This document shows positions 1-7,191 of a DNA stretch of 13,782 nt, in pieces (the first letter of the stretch is position 1; each line of letters opens with the position of its first letter). Origin of the DNA: an uncultured bacterium (GTDB lineage: Bacteria > Desulfobacterota > Binatia > HRBIN30); contig CALJUJ010000114.1 of NCBI GenBank assembly GCA_937975525.1, forward strand, positions 1 through 13,782. The letters are read 5' to 3'. The notes below the pieces were generated by a model. The model ran no database searches. It was not told where the DNA came from and worked only from the letters and a program-made list of their open reading frames with translations. Both the position numbers and the translations under genes were made by a program.

Positions 1-2
1 CG

Positions 3-1958
3 AACCCCGGCGCCGCGCCGGATGCCCGCATCCGCCGTGGTCGCACGGCCGCCGCGCGGCGCGCAGCCGCGGCGCAGACGACGACGATCACCGGCGGCCC
101 CGAGGTGAGCGCGTTCCGCATCATTCCCGACGAGCGCCTCAATTCGCTGATCATCATGGCGGGCATCCTCGAAATGCGGCGGATCAAGGACCTCGTCGCG
201 CATCTCGACGTTCCACTGCCGCTCGGCACCGGCCGCATCCACGTCTACTACTTGAAGTACGCCAACGCTCTCGAAGTCACCGACGTGCTCGGGTCGATCG
301 TCGGCGGTGGCGGCGGCGGATCCGGTGGCGGCTTGGGCGGATCGTCCCGCTTCGGCAGCCTCGGCAGTCGTTTCGGCAATTCGTCGGACCGCTTCGGCAA
401 CAGCAACGATCGATTCGGAGGCTCGGATCGCTTCGGTAGCCGCTCGAGCGGCCAGTCGCGCTTCGGATCGAACAGCCGCTTCGGCGGCGGGGGCAGCACC
501 TTCGGGCAGGGCGGCGTCGGCGGTCGAGGCGGGGTGTCCTCCGTCGGTACCGGCGACCAGGAGAGCCAGTTCGAGGGCGACGTCGCCATCACGGCCGACC
601 CGGCCACCAACGCTCTCATCGTCGTCGCCTCGCCCCAGGACTACGAGACGATCAAGGACGTCATCGAGAAGCTCGACGTCCGGCGCCGCCAGGTCTACGT
701 CGAGGCGATCATCGCCGAGGTCGCCGTCACCAAGACGCGCGAGCTCGGGATCGAGTTTCAGGGCGCGACCGAGCTTCCCAACGGAGTCGGCTTCGCACGA
801 TCCAATCTGAGCGGCGACATCAACCAGCTGCTGCAGCCCACCAATCTCTCGGGGCTCGTCCTCGGTGCCGCAAGCGCGCAAACGGTGACCGTCGGCGGGG
901 TCACCGTTCCTGCGCAACAGGCGATTCTGCGGGCCCTGGAGCGCACCGCCGAGGCCGAGATCCTCTCGGCTCCGACGATCCTGACCACGGACAACCACGA
1001 AGCGGAGCTGATCGCCGGCCAGAACGTTCCGTTCATCGCGTCGCGTTCGACCAATGAAGTCAACCTCGCGAACACCTTCGCCACCATCGAGCGCCAGGAC
1101 GTCGGTGTGACACTGCGAATCACGCCGCAGATCTCCGATGGCGGTACCGTTCGCCTCGACATCTTCCAGGAGGTGTCGGCGGTCGTCTCCACCGACCCGC
1201 AACTGGGGCCGACCACGAGCGTTCGCTCGGCGACGACGACCATCGTCGTCAAGAACGGTCATACGGCGGTCATCGGCGGTCTGATGGCGAACCGCGAGCT
1301 CAAAGACCAGAACCGCGTCCCGTTCCTCAGCGACATTCCCGTGCTCGGCAATCTCTTCGAGTTTGACAACGTCACCAACGACAAGGCGAACTTGCTGATC
1401 TTCCTGACGCCGCACATCATCTGGGACGAGCCGCAACAAGCGCGCCTGTCCATTGCCGAGCGCGAGCGCCTGATCCAAAAGCCCTTCGAAGACCGTGGCC
1501 GCCCGGCGCCCAACTGGGAGCCGCTGAGCCGGCCGTCTTGGGAAATCTCCGACGATACGTTGCCGGACGACAGTCTCGGCATGTACCGGCCGTCGCACGA
1601 CTCGGAGGCGCCGCCGCGCGATTCCGACGTGATGGCCGCCACCGCCGCGGTGACGGGATCGACCGGGCGCGGCTTCGGCTACGTCCTGCTGGCGACCCTC
1701 TGGAGCGACGGCAAGCCGCCGGCGGCGCTCGCCTCCAGCAACGGCATGGTTGCCCTCTCGCTGCGCTCCGATTCCGAGCTCGGCGGCCTGTTCGAGAAGG
1801 GATCGACCTACCGCTACCAGGGTGCCGATTTCGAGGCGGGGTTCCACTGCCTCGAGGTCTTCGCCTCCGCCTCCGAGGCGCTCACGTCGTACCCCGAGGG
1901 GATGCGAGTCAGCGTCACGCCCGCTACATTCCTCCACTGGCGCGACCCCGCCGGTTGA
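3..1958 (+). CDS. gspD: Type II secretion system secretin GspD, 5'-truncated by the contig edge
   Basis: Outer-membrane secretin that forms the pore through which folded periplasmic proteins leave the cell. The frame is open from base 3 with no stop upstream, and sequence before the internal GTG at 105 (ITGGPEV just before FRIIPDERLNSL) looks like interdomain linker, so the gene runs off the left edge; N0, N1 and part of N2 are missing. Counting residues from base 3, the end of one N domain lies at about 35-75. A second N domain (RIHVYYLKYANALEV ... ITADPATNALIVVASP) at about 77-240 is interrupted by a Gly/Ser/RFG-rich insertion. The secretin barrel region follows, with VPFLSDIPVLGNLF and ending at LLIFLTPHI (464-472). 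About 180 further residues form a Pro-rich linker and a separate 95-residue C-terminal segment (557-651) of unknown fold. The stop lies 44 bases before gspE. The family call is secure; the role of the tail is not known. Confidence 0.95.
   Translation, partial: NPGAAPDARIRRGRTAAARRAAAAQTTTITGGPEVSAFRIIPDERLNSLIIMAGILEMRRIKDLVAHLDVPLPLGTGRIHVYYLKYANALEVTDVLGSIVGGGGGGSGGGLGGSSRFGSLGSRFGNSSDRFGNSNDRFGGSDRFGSRSSGQSRFGSNSRFGGGGSTFGQGGVGGRGGVSSVGTGDQESQFEGDVAITADPATNALIVVASPQDYETIKDVIEKLDVRRRQVYVEAIIAEVAVTKTRELGIEFQGATELPNGVGFARSNLSGDINQLLQPTNLSGLVLGAASAQTVTVGGVTVPAQQAILRALERTAEAEILSAPTILTTDNHEAELIAGQNVPFIASRSTNEVNLANTFATIERQDVGVTLRITPQISDGGTVRLDIFQEVSAVVSTDPQLGPTTSVRSATTTIVVKNGHTAVIGGLMANRELKDQNRVPFLSDIPVLGNLFEFDNVTNDKANLLIFLTPHIIWDEPQQARLSIAERERLIQKPFEDRGRPAPNWEPLSRPSWEISDDTLPDDSLGMYRPSHDSEAPPRDSDVMAATAAVTGSTGRGFGYVLLATLWSDGKPPAALASSNGMVALSLRSDSELGGLFEKGSTYRYQGADFEAGFHCLEVFASASEALTSYPEGMRVSVTPATFLHWRDPAG
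342..506 (+). repeat. RFG-repeat low-complexity coding segment in gspD
   Basis: This stretch encodes seven [S/D]RFG units and a closing STFG, spaced 4 to 10 residues apart and embedded in Gly/Ser-rich sequence. The codons of successive RFG units differ at synonymous positions (CGC, CGT and CGA for Arg; GGC, GGA and GGT for Gly), so the repeats are not recent DNA duplications and the protein motif appears maintained. The segment sits inside the N domain just before the secretin barrel, a place where many secretins carry a Gly/Ser-rich loop. The RFG pattern is distinctive. Confidence 0.85.
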
Positions 1959-2002
1959 GTTGCCGGCGACCGCGACAACTCGGCGCGTACTAGCGAGATG
2001 CC

Positions 2003-3718
2003 GTGAGCATGGGCGAAACCACCGCAACCATCGAAGACTACCTCGTCGACAACGGCCACATCACGGTCGAGGTGCTCGGCAAGGCGCGCGAGCGCGTCCG
2101 CGACGGCAAGACCCTCGGGGAGGTTCTGCTCGAGATGGGCGCCGTCGACGCGCGCACCTGGGCACAGGCGCTCGCCGCGTACTTCGGCCTGCCGTTCGAG
2201 GAGAGCCTGCCGCAGGACGAATCGATCTCGGAGCTGATCAAAGACCTGCCGATCAACTACGCGAAGCGCTGCCAGCTGCTGCCGATCGGGCGTGCCAACG
2301 GCCACGTCGTGGTGGCGACCGCCGATCCCGGCAACGTCGGTGCGATGGACGATTTGCGACTTCTGCTGCGCCGCCCTGTGCAGCCGCTCGTCGCCCCGGC
2401 TCCGGCCATCATCGACGCCATCAATCGCGTCTACGACATGGTCTCCGGCTCGGCGTCCGAGCTCATGGACGACCTCGACCAAGAGCGCCTCGACTTGATC
2501 GCCGGCGATCTCGACGAGCCGCGCGACCTGCTCGAAGCCGACGACGAGGCGCCGATCATCCGGCTGGTCAATTCGCTGCTGTTCCAGGCGGCAAAGGACC
2601 GTGCCAGCGACATTCACATCGAGCCCTTCGAGCGGCAGCTCACGGTTCGCTTCCGAATCGACGGGATTCTCTACGACATCATCTCGCCGCCGAAGCGCTT
2701 CCAGCCGGTGATCATCTCCCGCGTCAAGATCATGGCGGGCCTCAACATCGCCGAGAAGCGCCTCCCGCAAGATGGTCGCATCCGCATCCGCCTCGCCGGC
2801 AAGGACGTCGACATCCGCGTGTCGACGGTGCCGACGGCGTTCGGCGAGCGCGTCGTCATGCGATTGCTCGACAAGACCACGACTGTGTTGCACCTCGAGC
2901 AGCTCGGCTTGGTGGGTCCCAAGCACAATCTCGTCGACAAGCTGATTCGCCAGAGCCACGGCATCGTTCTCGTCACCGGCCCGACCGGTAGCGGCAAGAC
3001 GACGACGCTCTATGCGTGCTTGTCGCGGATCAACACGATCGACAAGAACATCATCACGATCGAGGACCCGGTCGAGTACCAGCTGCACGGGATCGGCCAG
3101 ATCCAGGTGAACCCGAAGATCGACCTGACGTTCGCGAGCGGCCTGCGCTCGATTTTGCGTCAGGACCCCGACGTCATCATGGTCGGCGAGATTCGCGATT
3201 CCGAGACCGCCGAGATCGCCATCCAGGCAGCTCTTCCCGAACCTCTGGTGTCCTCGCCCCTGCATACCAACGGCTCGTTCGGTGCGATGACTCGGTTGTT
3301 GGACATGGGCATCGAGCCGTTCCTCGTTTCTTCGTCGGTGATCGCCGTGATGGCGCAGCGCCTGGTGCGCCGCGTGTGCCCGGCGTGTCGCGAGCCCTAC
3401 CAGCCGACTCGCGAAGAGATCGAAGAGCTCGGCGTTCCGCCCCACGAGATCATGGGGCATACCATCTACCGGGTGGGACCGGGCTGCGACGATTGCAAGC
3501 GGACGGGTTACAAGGGCCGCAGCGGAATCCACGAGTTGCTGGTCGTCGACGACGAGATCCGCAATCTGGTCATGAAGAGCGCCGACGCTGCGGCGATTCG
3601 TCGGGCGGCGACCGCCCAGGGGATGAACACCCTGCGCGGCGATGGCGCCGACAAGGTGATCCAGGGCTTGACGACGATCGAGGAGATCCTGCGCGTCACC
3701 CAGGAAGATCTAATTTGA
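2003..3718 (+). CDS. gspE: Type II secretion assembly ATPase GspE
   Basis: Cytoplasmic hexameric ATPase of the GspE/PilB/VirB11 family that drives pseudopilus assembly. The 571-residue length is normal. Residues about 9-150 form the T2SSE N-terminal domain (LGEVLLEMGAVDARTW ... LPINYAKRCQLLPIG). The ATPase core has Walker A GPTGSGKT at 326-333, an Asp box region (ITIEDPVEY), Walker B DVIMVGE with catalytic-type Glu396, and the C-terminal tetracysteine zinc motif (CPAC ... CDDC). The frame can start at GTG 2003 or ATG 2009; upstream there is only a weak GAG, so the choice is uncertain. Oddity: at residues 411-425 the usual TGHLVLSTLHTNDA-type segment reads LPEPLVSSPLHTNGS, losing the first histidine of the His box while keeping the LHTN histidine. 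Surrounding motifs are intact, so this is probably a working or recently altered gspE, or a local assembly error. Confidence 0.97.
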   Translation: MSMGETTATIEDYLVDNGHITVEVLGKARERVRDGKTLGEVLLEMGAVDARTWAQALAAYFGLPFEESLPQDESISELIKDLPINYAKRCQLLPIGRANGHVVVATADPGNVGAMDDLRLLLRRPVQPLVAPAPAIIDAINRVYDMVSGSASELMDDLDQERLDLIAGDLDEPRDLLEADDEAPIIRLVNSLLFQAAKDRASDIHIEPFERQLTVRFRIDGILYDIISPPKRFQPVIISRVKIMAGLNIAEKRLPQDGRIRIRLAGKDVDIRVSTVPTAFGERVVMRLLDKTTTVLHLEQLGLVGPKHNLVDKLIRQSHGIVLVTGPTGSGKTTTLYACLSRINTIDKNIITIEDPVEYQLHGIGQIQVNPKIDLTFASGLRSILRQDPDVIMVGEIRDSETAEIAIQAALPEPLVSSPLHTNGSFGAMTRLLDMGIEPFLVSSSVIAVMAQRLVRRVCPACREPYQPTREEIEELGVPPHEIMGHTIYRVGPGCDDCKRTGYKGRSGIHELLVVDDEIRNLVMKSADAAAIRRAATAQGMNTLRGDGADKVIQGLTTIEEILRVTQEDLI

Positions 3719-3726
3719 CGCTCCGC

Positions 3727-3741
3727 GCTCGAATTTCGAGC
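3727..3741. repeat. 15-base palindrome in the gspE-gspF gap
   Basis: GCTCGAA-T-TTCGAGC is a perfect inverted repeat around one central base, inside the 50-base gap between gspE and gspF. In RNA it could fold as a 5-bp GCTCG/CGAGC stem with an AATTT loop. No U-tract follows, so it is not an intrinsic terminator. It could be an intercistronic stem, a protein-binding site, or chance in GC-rich DNA. Confidence 0.4.
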
Positions 3742-3768
3742 TGAAGGCTGCGTCCGAGCCAGTCGAGC

Positions 3769-5010
3769 ATGGCGGTCTACGCATACAAAGGACTCAACGA
3801 GCGCGGACGCTCGGTCAACGGGATCATCGACGCCGACACGCCGAAGACCGCCCGCTTGAAGCTTCGCAAGACCGGAATCTTTCCCACCGAGCTCACCGAG
3901 CACGAGCGCGACGATTCCGCGACCGGCCTGTCGCGACTGGCGAATCTCAACGTCAACTTCGGGCAGTACTTCGAGCGCGTGACGCCGCAGGAACTGGCGA
4001 TGATCACCCGCCAGCTGTCGACGCTCGTGGGCGCCGGATTGCCGCTGGTCGACTGCCTTTCGGCGCTCATCGAGCAGCTCGACACCGCGCGTGTGAAGCG
4101 CGTCTTCTCGCAGATACGGGAGCAGGTCACCGAAGGCGGAACGCTCGCCGACGCGCTCAAGGCCCATCCGCGTGTGTTCAGCGATCTCTACGTCAGCATG
4201 GTGCGAGCCGGCGAGGCGAGTGGCGCCCTCGACGTCGTCTTGTTGCGTCTCGCCGACTACACGGAGGCGTACGCCAAGCTGCGCGACAAGGTGCGTTCGG
4301 CGCTCACGTACCCGATCCTGATGGCGATCGTCAGCGGCGGTATTCTGTTCGCGCTGCTGACGTTCGCGGTGCCGCAGATCACGCGTATCTTCTCGGAGAC
4401 CGGGCAGGACCTACCGTTCATCACCCAAATTCTACTCGGCGTCAGCGGCTTCATGACGGAGTGGTGGTGGGTCATCCTGTTGCTGATCGCGATCGTCGCA
4501 CTGGTGCTGAGGGCGGCGATCCAGACGCCTCGCGGTCGTGAACGCTACGATCGCTTCACGCTGGCGGTCCCCTACGCCGGGACGCTGCTCAAAAAAGTCG
4601 CGCTGGCTCGCTTCTCCCGTACGTTGTCGACGCTGCTCACCAGTGGCATCACCCTCTTGCAGGCGCTCGACATCGTCAAGAACGTCGTCAACAACACGAT
4701 CCTGATGACGGCCATCGGCGAGGCGCGCAACAGCATCCGCGAGGGCCACAGCATCGCACCGCCCCTGCAGAAGAGTGGCTTGTTTCCGTCGATGCTGATC
4801 CACATGATCGCCGTCGGCGAGCGCAGCGGCGAGCTCGAGCAGATGCTGGCGAAGGCGGCGGATGCCTACGACAACGAAGTGGAGATGTCGGTGGCCTCGC
4901 TCACCAGCATTATGGAGCCCGTGATGATTCTGTTCATGGGCGGAATCGTTTTGTTCATCGTCCTCGCCATCCTCCTGCCCATCTTCGAAATGAACCAGCT
5001 CGTCACCTGA
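3769..5010 (+). CDS. gspF: Type II secretion inner-membrane platform protein GspF
   Basis: Polytopic inner-membrane protein that couples the GspE ATPase to pseudopilin assembly. It opens with the family-typical MAVYAYKGLNERGRSVNGI and, at 413 residues, has the normal length. Two homologous cytoplasmic T2SSF domains are visible: the first with ELAMITRQLSTLVGAGLPLVDCL (about 76-98), the second with LARFSRTLSTLLTSGITLLQAL (about 281-302). Membrane segments are seen at about 183-205, 232-250 and 385-407. The protein ends in the common GIVLFIVLAILLPIFEMNQ. The start ATG follows gspE by 50 bases with only a weak purine run (CGAG) upstream, but the N-terminal match to the family fixes it. No truncation or missing motif is seen. 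Confidence 0.97.
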   Translation: MAVYAYKGLNERGRSVNGIIDADTPKTARLKLRKTGIFPTELTEHERDDSATGLSRLANLNVNFGQYFERVTPQELAMITRQLSTLVGAGLPLVDCLSALIEQLDTARVKRVFSQIREQVTEGGTLADALKAHPRVFSDLYVSMVRAGEASGALDVVLLRLADYTEAYAKLRDKVRSALTYPILMAIVSGGILFALLTFAVPQITRIFSETGQDLPFITQILLGVSGFMTEWWWVILLLIAIVALVLRAAIQTPRGRERYDRFTLAVPYAGTLLKKVALARFSRTLSTLLTSGITLLQALDIVKNVVNNTILMTAIGEARNSIREGHSIAPPLQKSGLFPSMLIHMIAVGERSGELEQMLAKAADAYDNEVEMSVASLTSIMEPVMILFMGGIVLFIVLAILLPIFEMNQLVT

Positions 5011-5045
5011 GTTGCGGGGGTACGGAGCCGGTGTTAGCGTCCAGA

Positions 5046-5066
5046 GACGATAGTTTCGTCAAGGAG
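5046..5066 (+). promoter_or_regulatory. Ribosome binding site of gspG with an abutting small hairpin
   Basis: AAGGAG at 5061-5066 lies 8 bases before the gspG ATG at 5075, a near-ideal Shine-Dalgarno site. The upstream starts of gspE and gspF lack anything comparable. Directly before it, GACGA (5046-5050) and TCGTC (5056-5060) can pair around a TAGTT loop, ending at the first base of the SD. A strong site fits the high demand for the major pseudopilin. Whether the hairpin affects translation or RNA processing is unknown. Confidence 0.6.
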
Positions 5067-5074
5067 TCGATTCG

Positions 5075-5476
5075 ATGCGACGTCTTTCCAGCAGTGCGGG
5101 ATTCACACTCATCGAGATCATGGTCGTGGTTTTCATCCTCGGCCTTCTCGCGACCCTCGTGGCTCCCAAGATCATCGGGCGCACCGACGATGCCCGCCGC
5201 ACCAAGGCAGCTGCCGACATCAAGGCCATCGAGCAGGCGCTCCAGCTCTACAAGCTGGACAACGGCTACTACCCGCGCGACATCCGCGAGCTCATCGAGC
5301 CGAGCGGCGGCGCCTGGAACGCCGAGGGCTACCTCGACCGCGAGCCCATCGATCCCTGGGGTGTCGCCTATGTCTACACCAGCGACGGCCAGAACTTCAT
5401 CGTCAAGAGCTACGGCGCCGACGGCTCCGACGGCGGCGAGGGCAAGAACGCGGACATCAGCAGCGAAGACCTCTGA
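5075..5476 (+). CDS. gspG: Major pseudopilin GspG
   Basis: Major subunit of the periplasmic pseudopilus. The leader MRRLSSSAG is followed by FTLIEIMVVVFILGLLATLV, the class III prepilin motif, with cleavage expected after Gly9, methylatable Phe+1 and Glu+5. The globular part carries the GspG signature (DIKAIEQALQLYKLDNGYYP, DPWG.AYVY). It ends in the calcium-site loop GADGSDGGEGKNADI, which in the family binds Ca2+ and stabilises the fold. The 133 residues are normal. Start ATG is supported by AAGGAG eight bases upstream. It lies 64 bases after gspF and is the first of five consecutive pseudopilin genes. The prepilin peptidase needed to process it is not in the window. Confidence 0.97.
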   Translation: MRRLSSSAGFTLIEIMVVVFILGLLATLVAPKIIGRTDDARRTKAAADIKAIEQALQLYKLDNGYYPRDIRELIEPSGGAWNAEGYLDREPIDPWGVAYVYTSDGQNFIVKSYGADGSDGGEGKNADISSEDL

Positions 5477-6023
5477 ACCGGCTCGGCCGGCTCTTGCCTC
5501 CCGCCAGGCCCGCCAGCGCGGGTTCACGCTGCTCGAGATCACGCTCGTCATCGCGATCCTGGGCATCGTCCTCGGCGTGATCATCCCGCGGCTGCGCGAC
5601 CCCGGGCAGGCCGAGCTCAAGGCGCAGGCCCGTCGGCTGGTCATGACCTTCCGCCTCGTACGCAGCGAAGCGGTGCTCCACGGCGAGCCGTTTCGTCTGA
5701 ACTTCGACCTCGACGCCGGGCGCTACTGGATCACGTCGGCAGATGGCGGCGAGGGGCTGGACGATGGGCTCGGCACCCTCGGCACCCTGGCGCGCGGCAC
5801 CCGGCTCGACGATCCCGTGCAATTCGTCGATGTCTCGTTTCCGGACCTCGGCGGTAGCGTCAACCAGGGGCAGGTGTACACGATGTTCTACCCGGATGGG
5901 TCGATCGACATCACCGTGATCCGCCTGGCGACGTACGCCAGTGCCTACACTCTGTACGTCGATCCCATGAAGATGAAACTGGTGCCGCTCGAAGGTAACC
6001 GCGAGATTTCCTTCGCCCAATAG
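5370..6023 (+). CDS. gspH: Minor pseudopilin GspH (start uncertain)
   Basis: Minor pseudopilin thought to sit near the pseudopilus tip region. The mature part begins at Phe 5523 with RG|FTLLEITLVIAILGIVLGVI, followed by a GspH-type globular domain (AQARRLVMTFRLVRSEAVLHGEPF ... TMFYPDGS) and stop TAG. The start is problematic. Between the prepilin motif and the nearest in-frame ATG at 5370 (GTG 5361 just before it) there is no ATG, GTG, TTG or CTG. Using 5370 gives an unusually long 51-residue leader rich in Ala/Thr/Arg that overlaps the gspG end by 107 bases. Alternatives are a lost or inserted base between 5477 and 5522, or a rare start codon. A TTG at 5494 in another frame would give a normal short leader ending SAGFTLLE if one T were missing near 5522. 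The identity of the mature protein is confident; the first about 50 residues are not. Confidence 0.85.
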   Translation: MSTPATARTSSSRATAPTAPTAARARTRTSAAKTSEPARPALASRQARQRGFTLLEITLVIAILGIVLGVIIPRLRDPGQAELKAQARRLVMTFRLVRSEAVLHGEPFRLNFDLDAGRYWITSADGGEGLDDGLGTLGTLARGTRLDDPVQFVDVSFPDLGGSVNQGQVYTMFYPDGSIDITVIRLATYASAYTLYVDPMKMKLVPLEGNREISFAQ

Positions 6024-6050
6024 CAGGGTCGCGATGCCCGCTGGTGTTCC

Positions 6051-6467
6051 ATGAGACTGCTTCGCCGCACACCGTCCGGCGACCGCTGCGGGCTGCATCG
6101 CCCGGGCGGCTTCACGCTGCTCGAGGTGATGATCGCGATGGGCATCATCGCCATCGCTCTCGTCGGCCTGCTCGGGCTCCACGGACGCAACATCGCGCTG
6201 ACGATTCGCGACCAGAACCTCACGCGCGCTACGTTGTTGGCGCGGCACAAGGTCAGCGAAATCCAGTACCTCGCGCAAGTCGAGGGCATCGACGCCGTCG
6301 GCAGCAGTGCCGGCACCTTCGACGGCTATCCGGGCTTCCGCTACGACATCCAGGTCGAGTCCACCGAGCTCGACATGGTTCGCCGGGTCGTCGTCCGCGT
6401 CATCTGGGACGATCGCTACCCGGATGCCTGCCGCGTCGTCTACTTCGTCCGCGGAGAGCTGCTGTGA
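6051..6467 (+). CDS. gspI: Minor pseudopilin GspI
   Basis: Minor pseudopilin of the GspI/J/K tip complex. A 20-residue, basic leader (MRLLRRTPSGDRCGLHRPGG) precedes FTLLEVMIAMGIIAIALVGL with Glu at +5. The short globular domain (138 residues in total, normal for GspI) includes ATLLARHKVSEIQ, the characteristic helix after the hydrophobic spine, and ends RVVYFVRGELL. It starts 27 bases after gspH with no clear Shine-Dalgarno; the ATG is chosen because it gives a credible leader, and a nearby ATG at 6034 is out of frame. Its stop overlaps the gspJ GTG start. Confidence 0.93.
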   Translation: MRLLRRTPSGDRCGLHRPGGFTLLEVMIAMGIIAIALVGLLGLHGRNIALTIRDQNLTRATLLARHKVSEIQYLAQVEGIDAVGSSAGTFDGYPGFRYDIQVESTELDMVRRVVVRVIWDDRYPDACRVVYFVRGELL

Positions 6468-7189
6468 AGGGCTCCGAGCGCGGCTTCACCCTGATCGAAG
6501 TCATCGTCGCCACCGCCATTCTCGGCCTGGTGATGACGACGATCTACGGGGTGCTGACCCGAACGTTGATGGCGACGCGGCACGCCGAAGCGCGCGCGGA
6601 ATTGTTCGCCTCCGGGCGCGAGCAGGTGATGCGCATGGCCGACGAGATCGAAGGGGCGCTACCGCCGACGCGGATCGTGTACTTCATCGGCGAGCACCGC
6701 GGCTCGACGCCGCCGACCGATGCGATCGGTTTCTACACGATCGTCAATCGCGCGTTCGGCGGCGGCCATCGGCTCGGCGGCCTCGCGTTCGTCAGCTACT
6801 CGCTCGACGAGACCAAGGACGGCTGGTTCGCTCTGCGGCGCCAGGAGGAGTTGCTCGCCAACCCTGGTAGCGCCGCTGGCGACGACCGCTTCGGCGACGA
6901 TTTCGACGATTCCTACCCGTCGGCGGAGCTCGCCCCGCCCGAACCGATCATCAACAGCGTCCATCTCATCGACCGCGTCGCGGGCCTGCGCTTCGGCTAC
7001 ATCGATCCCGAGACCGGCGAGCTCGTCGAGGCATGGGACACCAGCACGCCGGATTCGGAAAATCGCCTGCGCAACCTGCCCGGCGCCGTCAGTATCACCT
7101 TGTTTCTCGCCGACGAGCGCGGCGGCATCCACGATTTCAGCACGATCGTCGATCTGCCGCTCGCGCGCTATCCGACACCGCGGAGATGA
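6464..7189 (+). CDS. gspJ: Minor pseudopilin GspJ
   Basis: Pseudopilus tip component that in characterised systems binds GspI and GspK. GTG 6464 overlaps the gspI stop by four bases (GTGA) and gives a short leader, MKGSERG, followed by FTLIEVIVATAILGLVMTTI with Glu+5. The same frame is open further upstream inside gspI, but starting there would bury the prepilin motif. The 241-residue product is slightly above the usual GspJ size because of an acidic stretch (GDDRFGDDFDDSYP) in the globular domain. The GspJ C-terminal region is recognisable at LIDRVAGLRFGYIDPETGEL and PGAVSITLFL. Translation is probably coupled to gspI. Confidence 0.93.
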   Translation: MKGSERGFTLIEVIVATAILGLVMTTIYGVLTRTLMATRHAEARAELFASGREQVMRMADEIEGALPPTRIVYFIGEHRGSTPPTDAIGFYTIVNRAFGGGHRLGGLAFVSYSLDETKDGWFALRRQEELLANPGSAAGDDRFGDDFDDSYPSAELAPPEPIINSVHLIDRVAGLRFGYIDPETGELVEAWDTSTPDSENRLRNLPGAVSITLFLADERGGIHDFSTIVDLPLARYPTPRR

Positions 7190-7191
7190 GC

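Noticed and set aside
1814..3532. A 572-residue open frame on the minus strand opposite gspD/gspE
   Set aside because: It is the antisense shadow of gspE: composition is dominated by Arg, Asp, His and Val typical of reversed GC-rich codons, it has no recognisable motif, and the plus strand carries an unmistakable ATPase.
5031..5369. gspH starting far upstream at 5031, giving a 330-residue protein
   Set aside because: This region is the out-of-frame reading of gspG, with a low-complexity Ser/Arg/Thr composition, and would put more than 160 residues before the prepilin motif.
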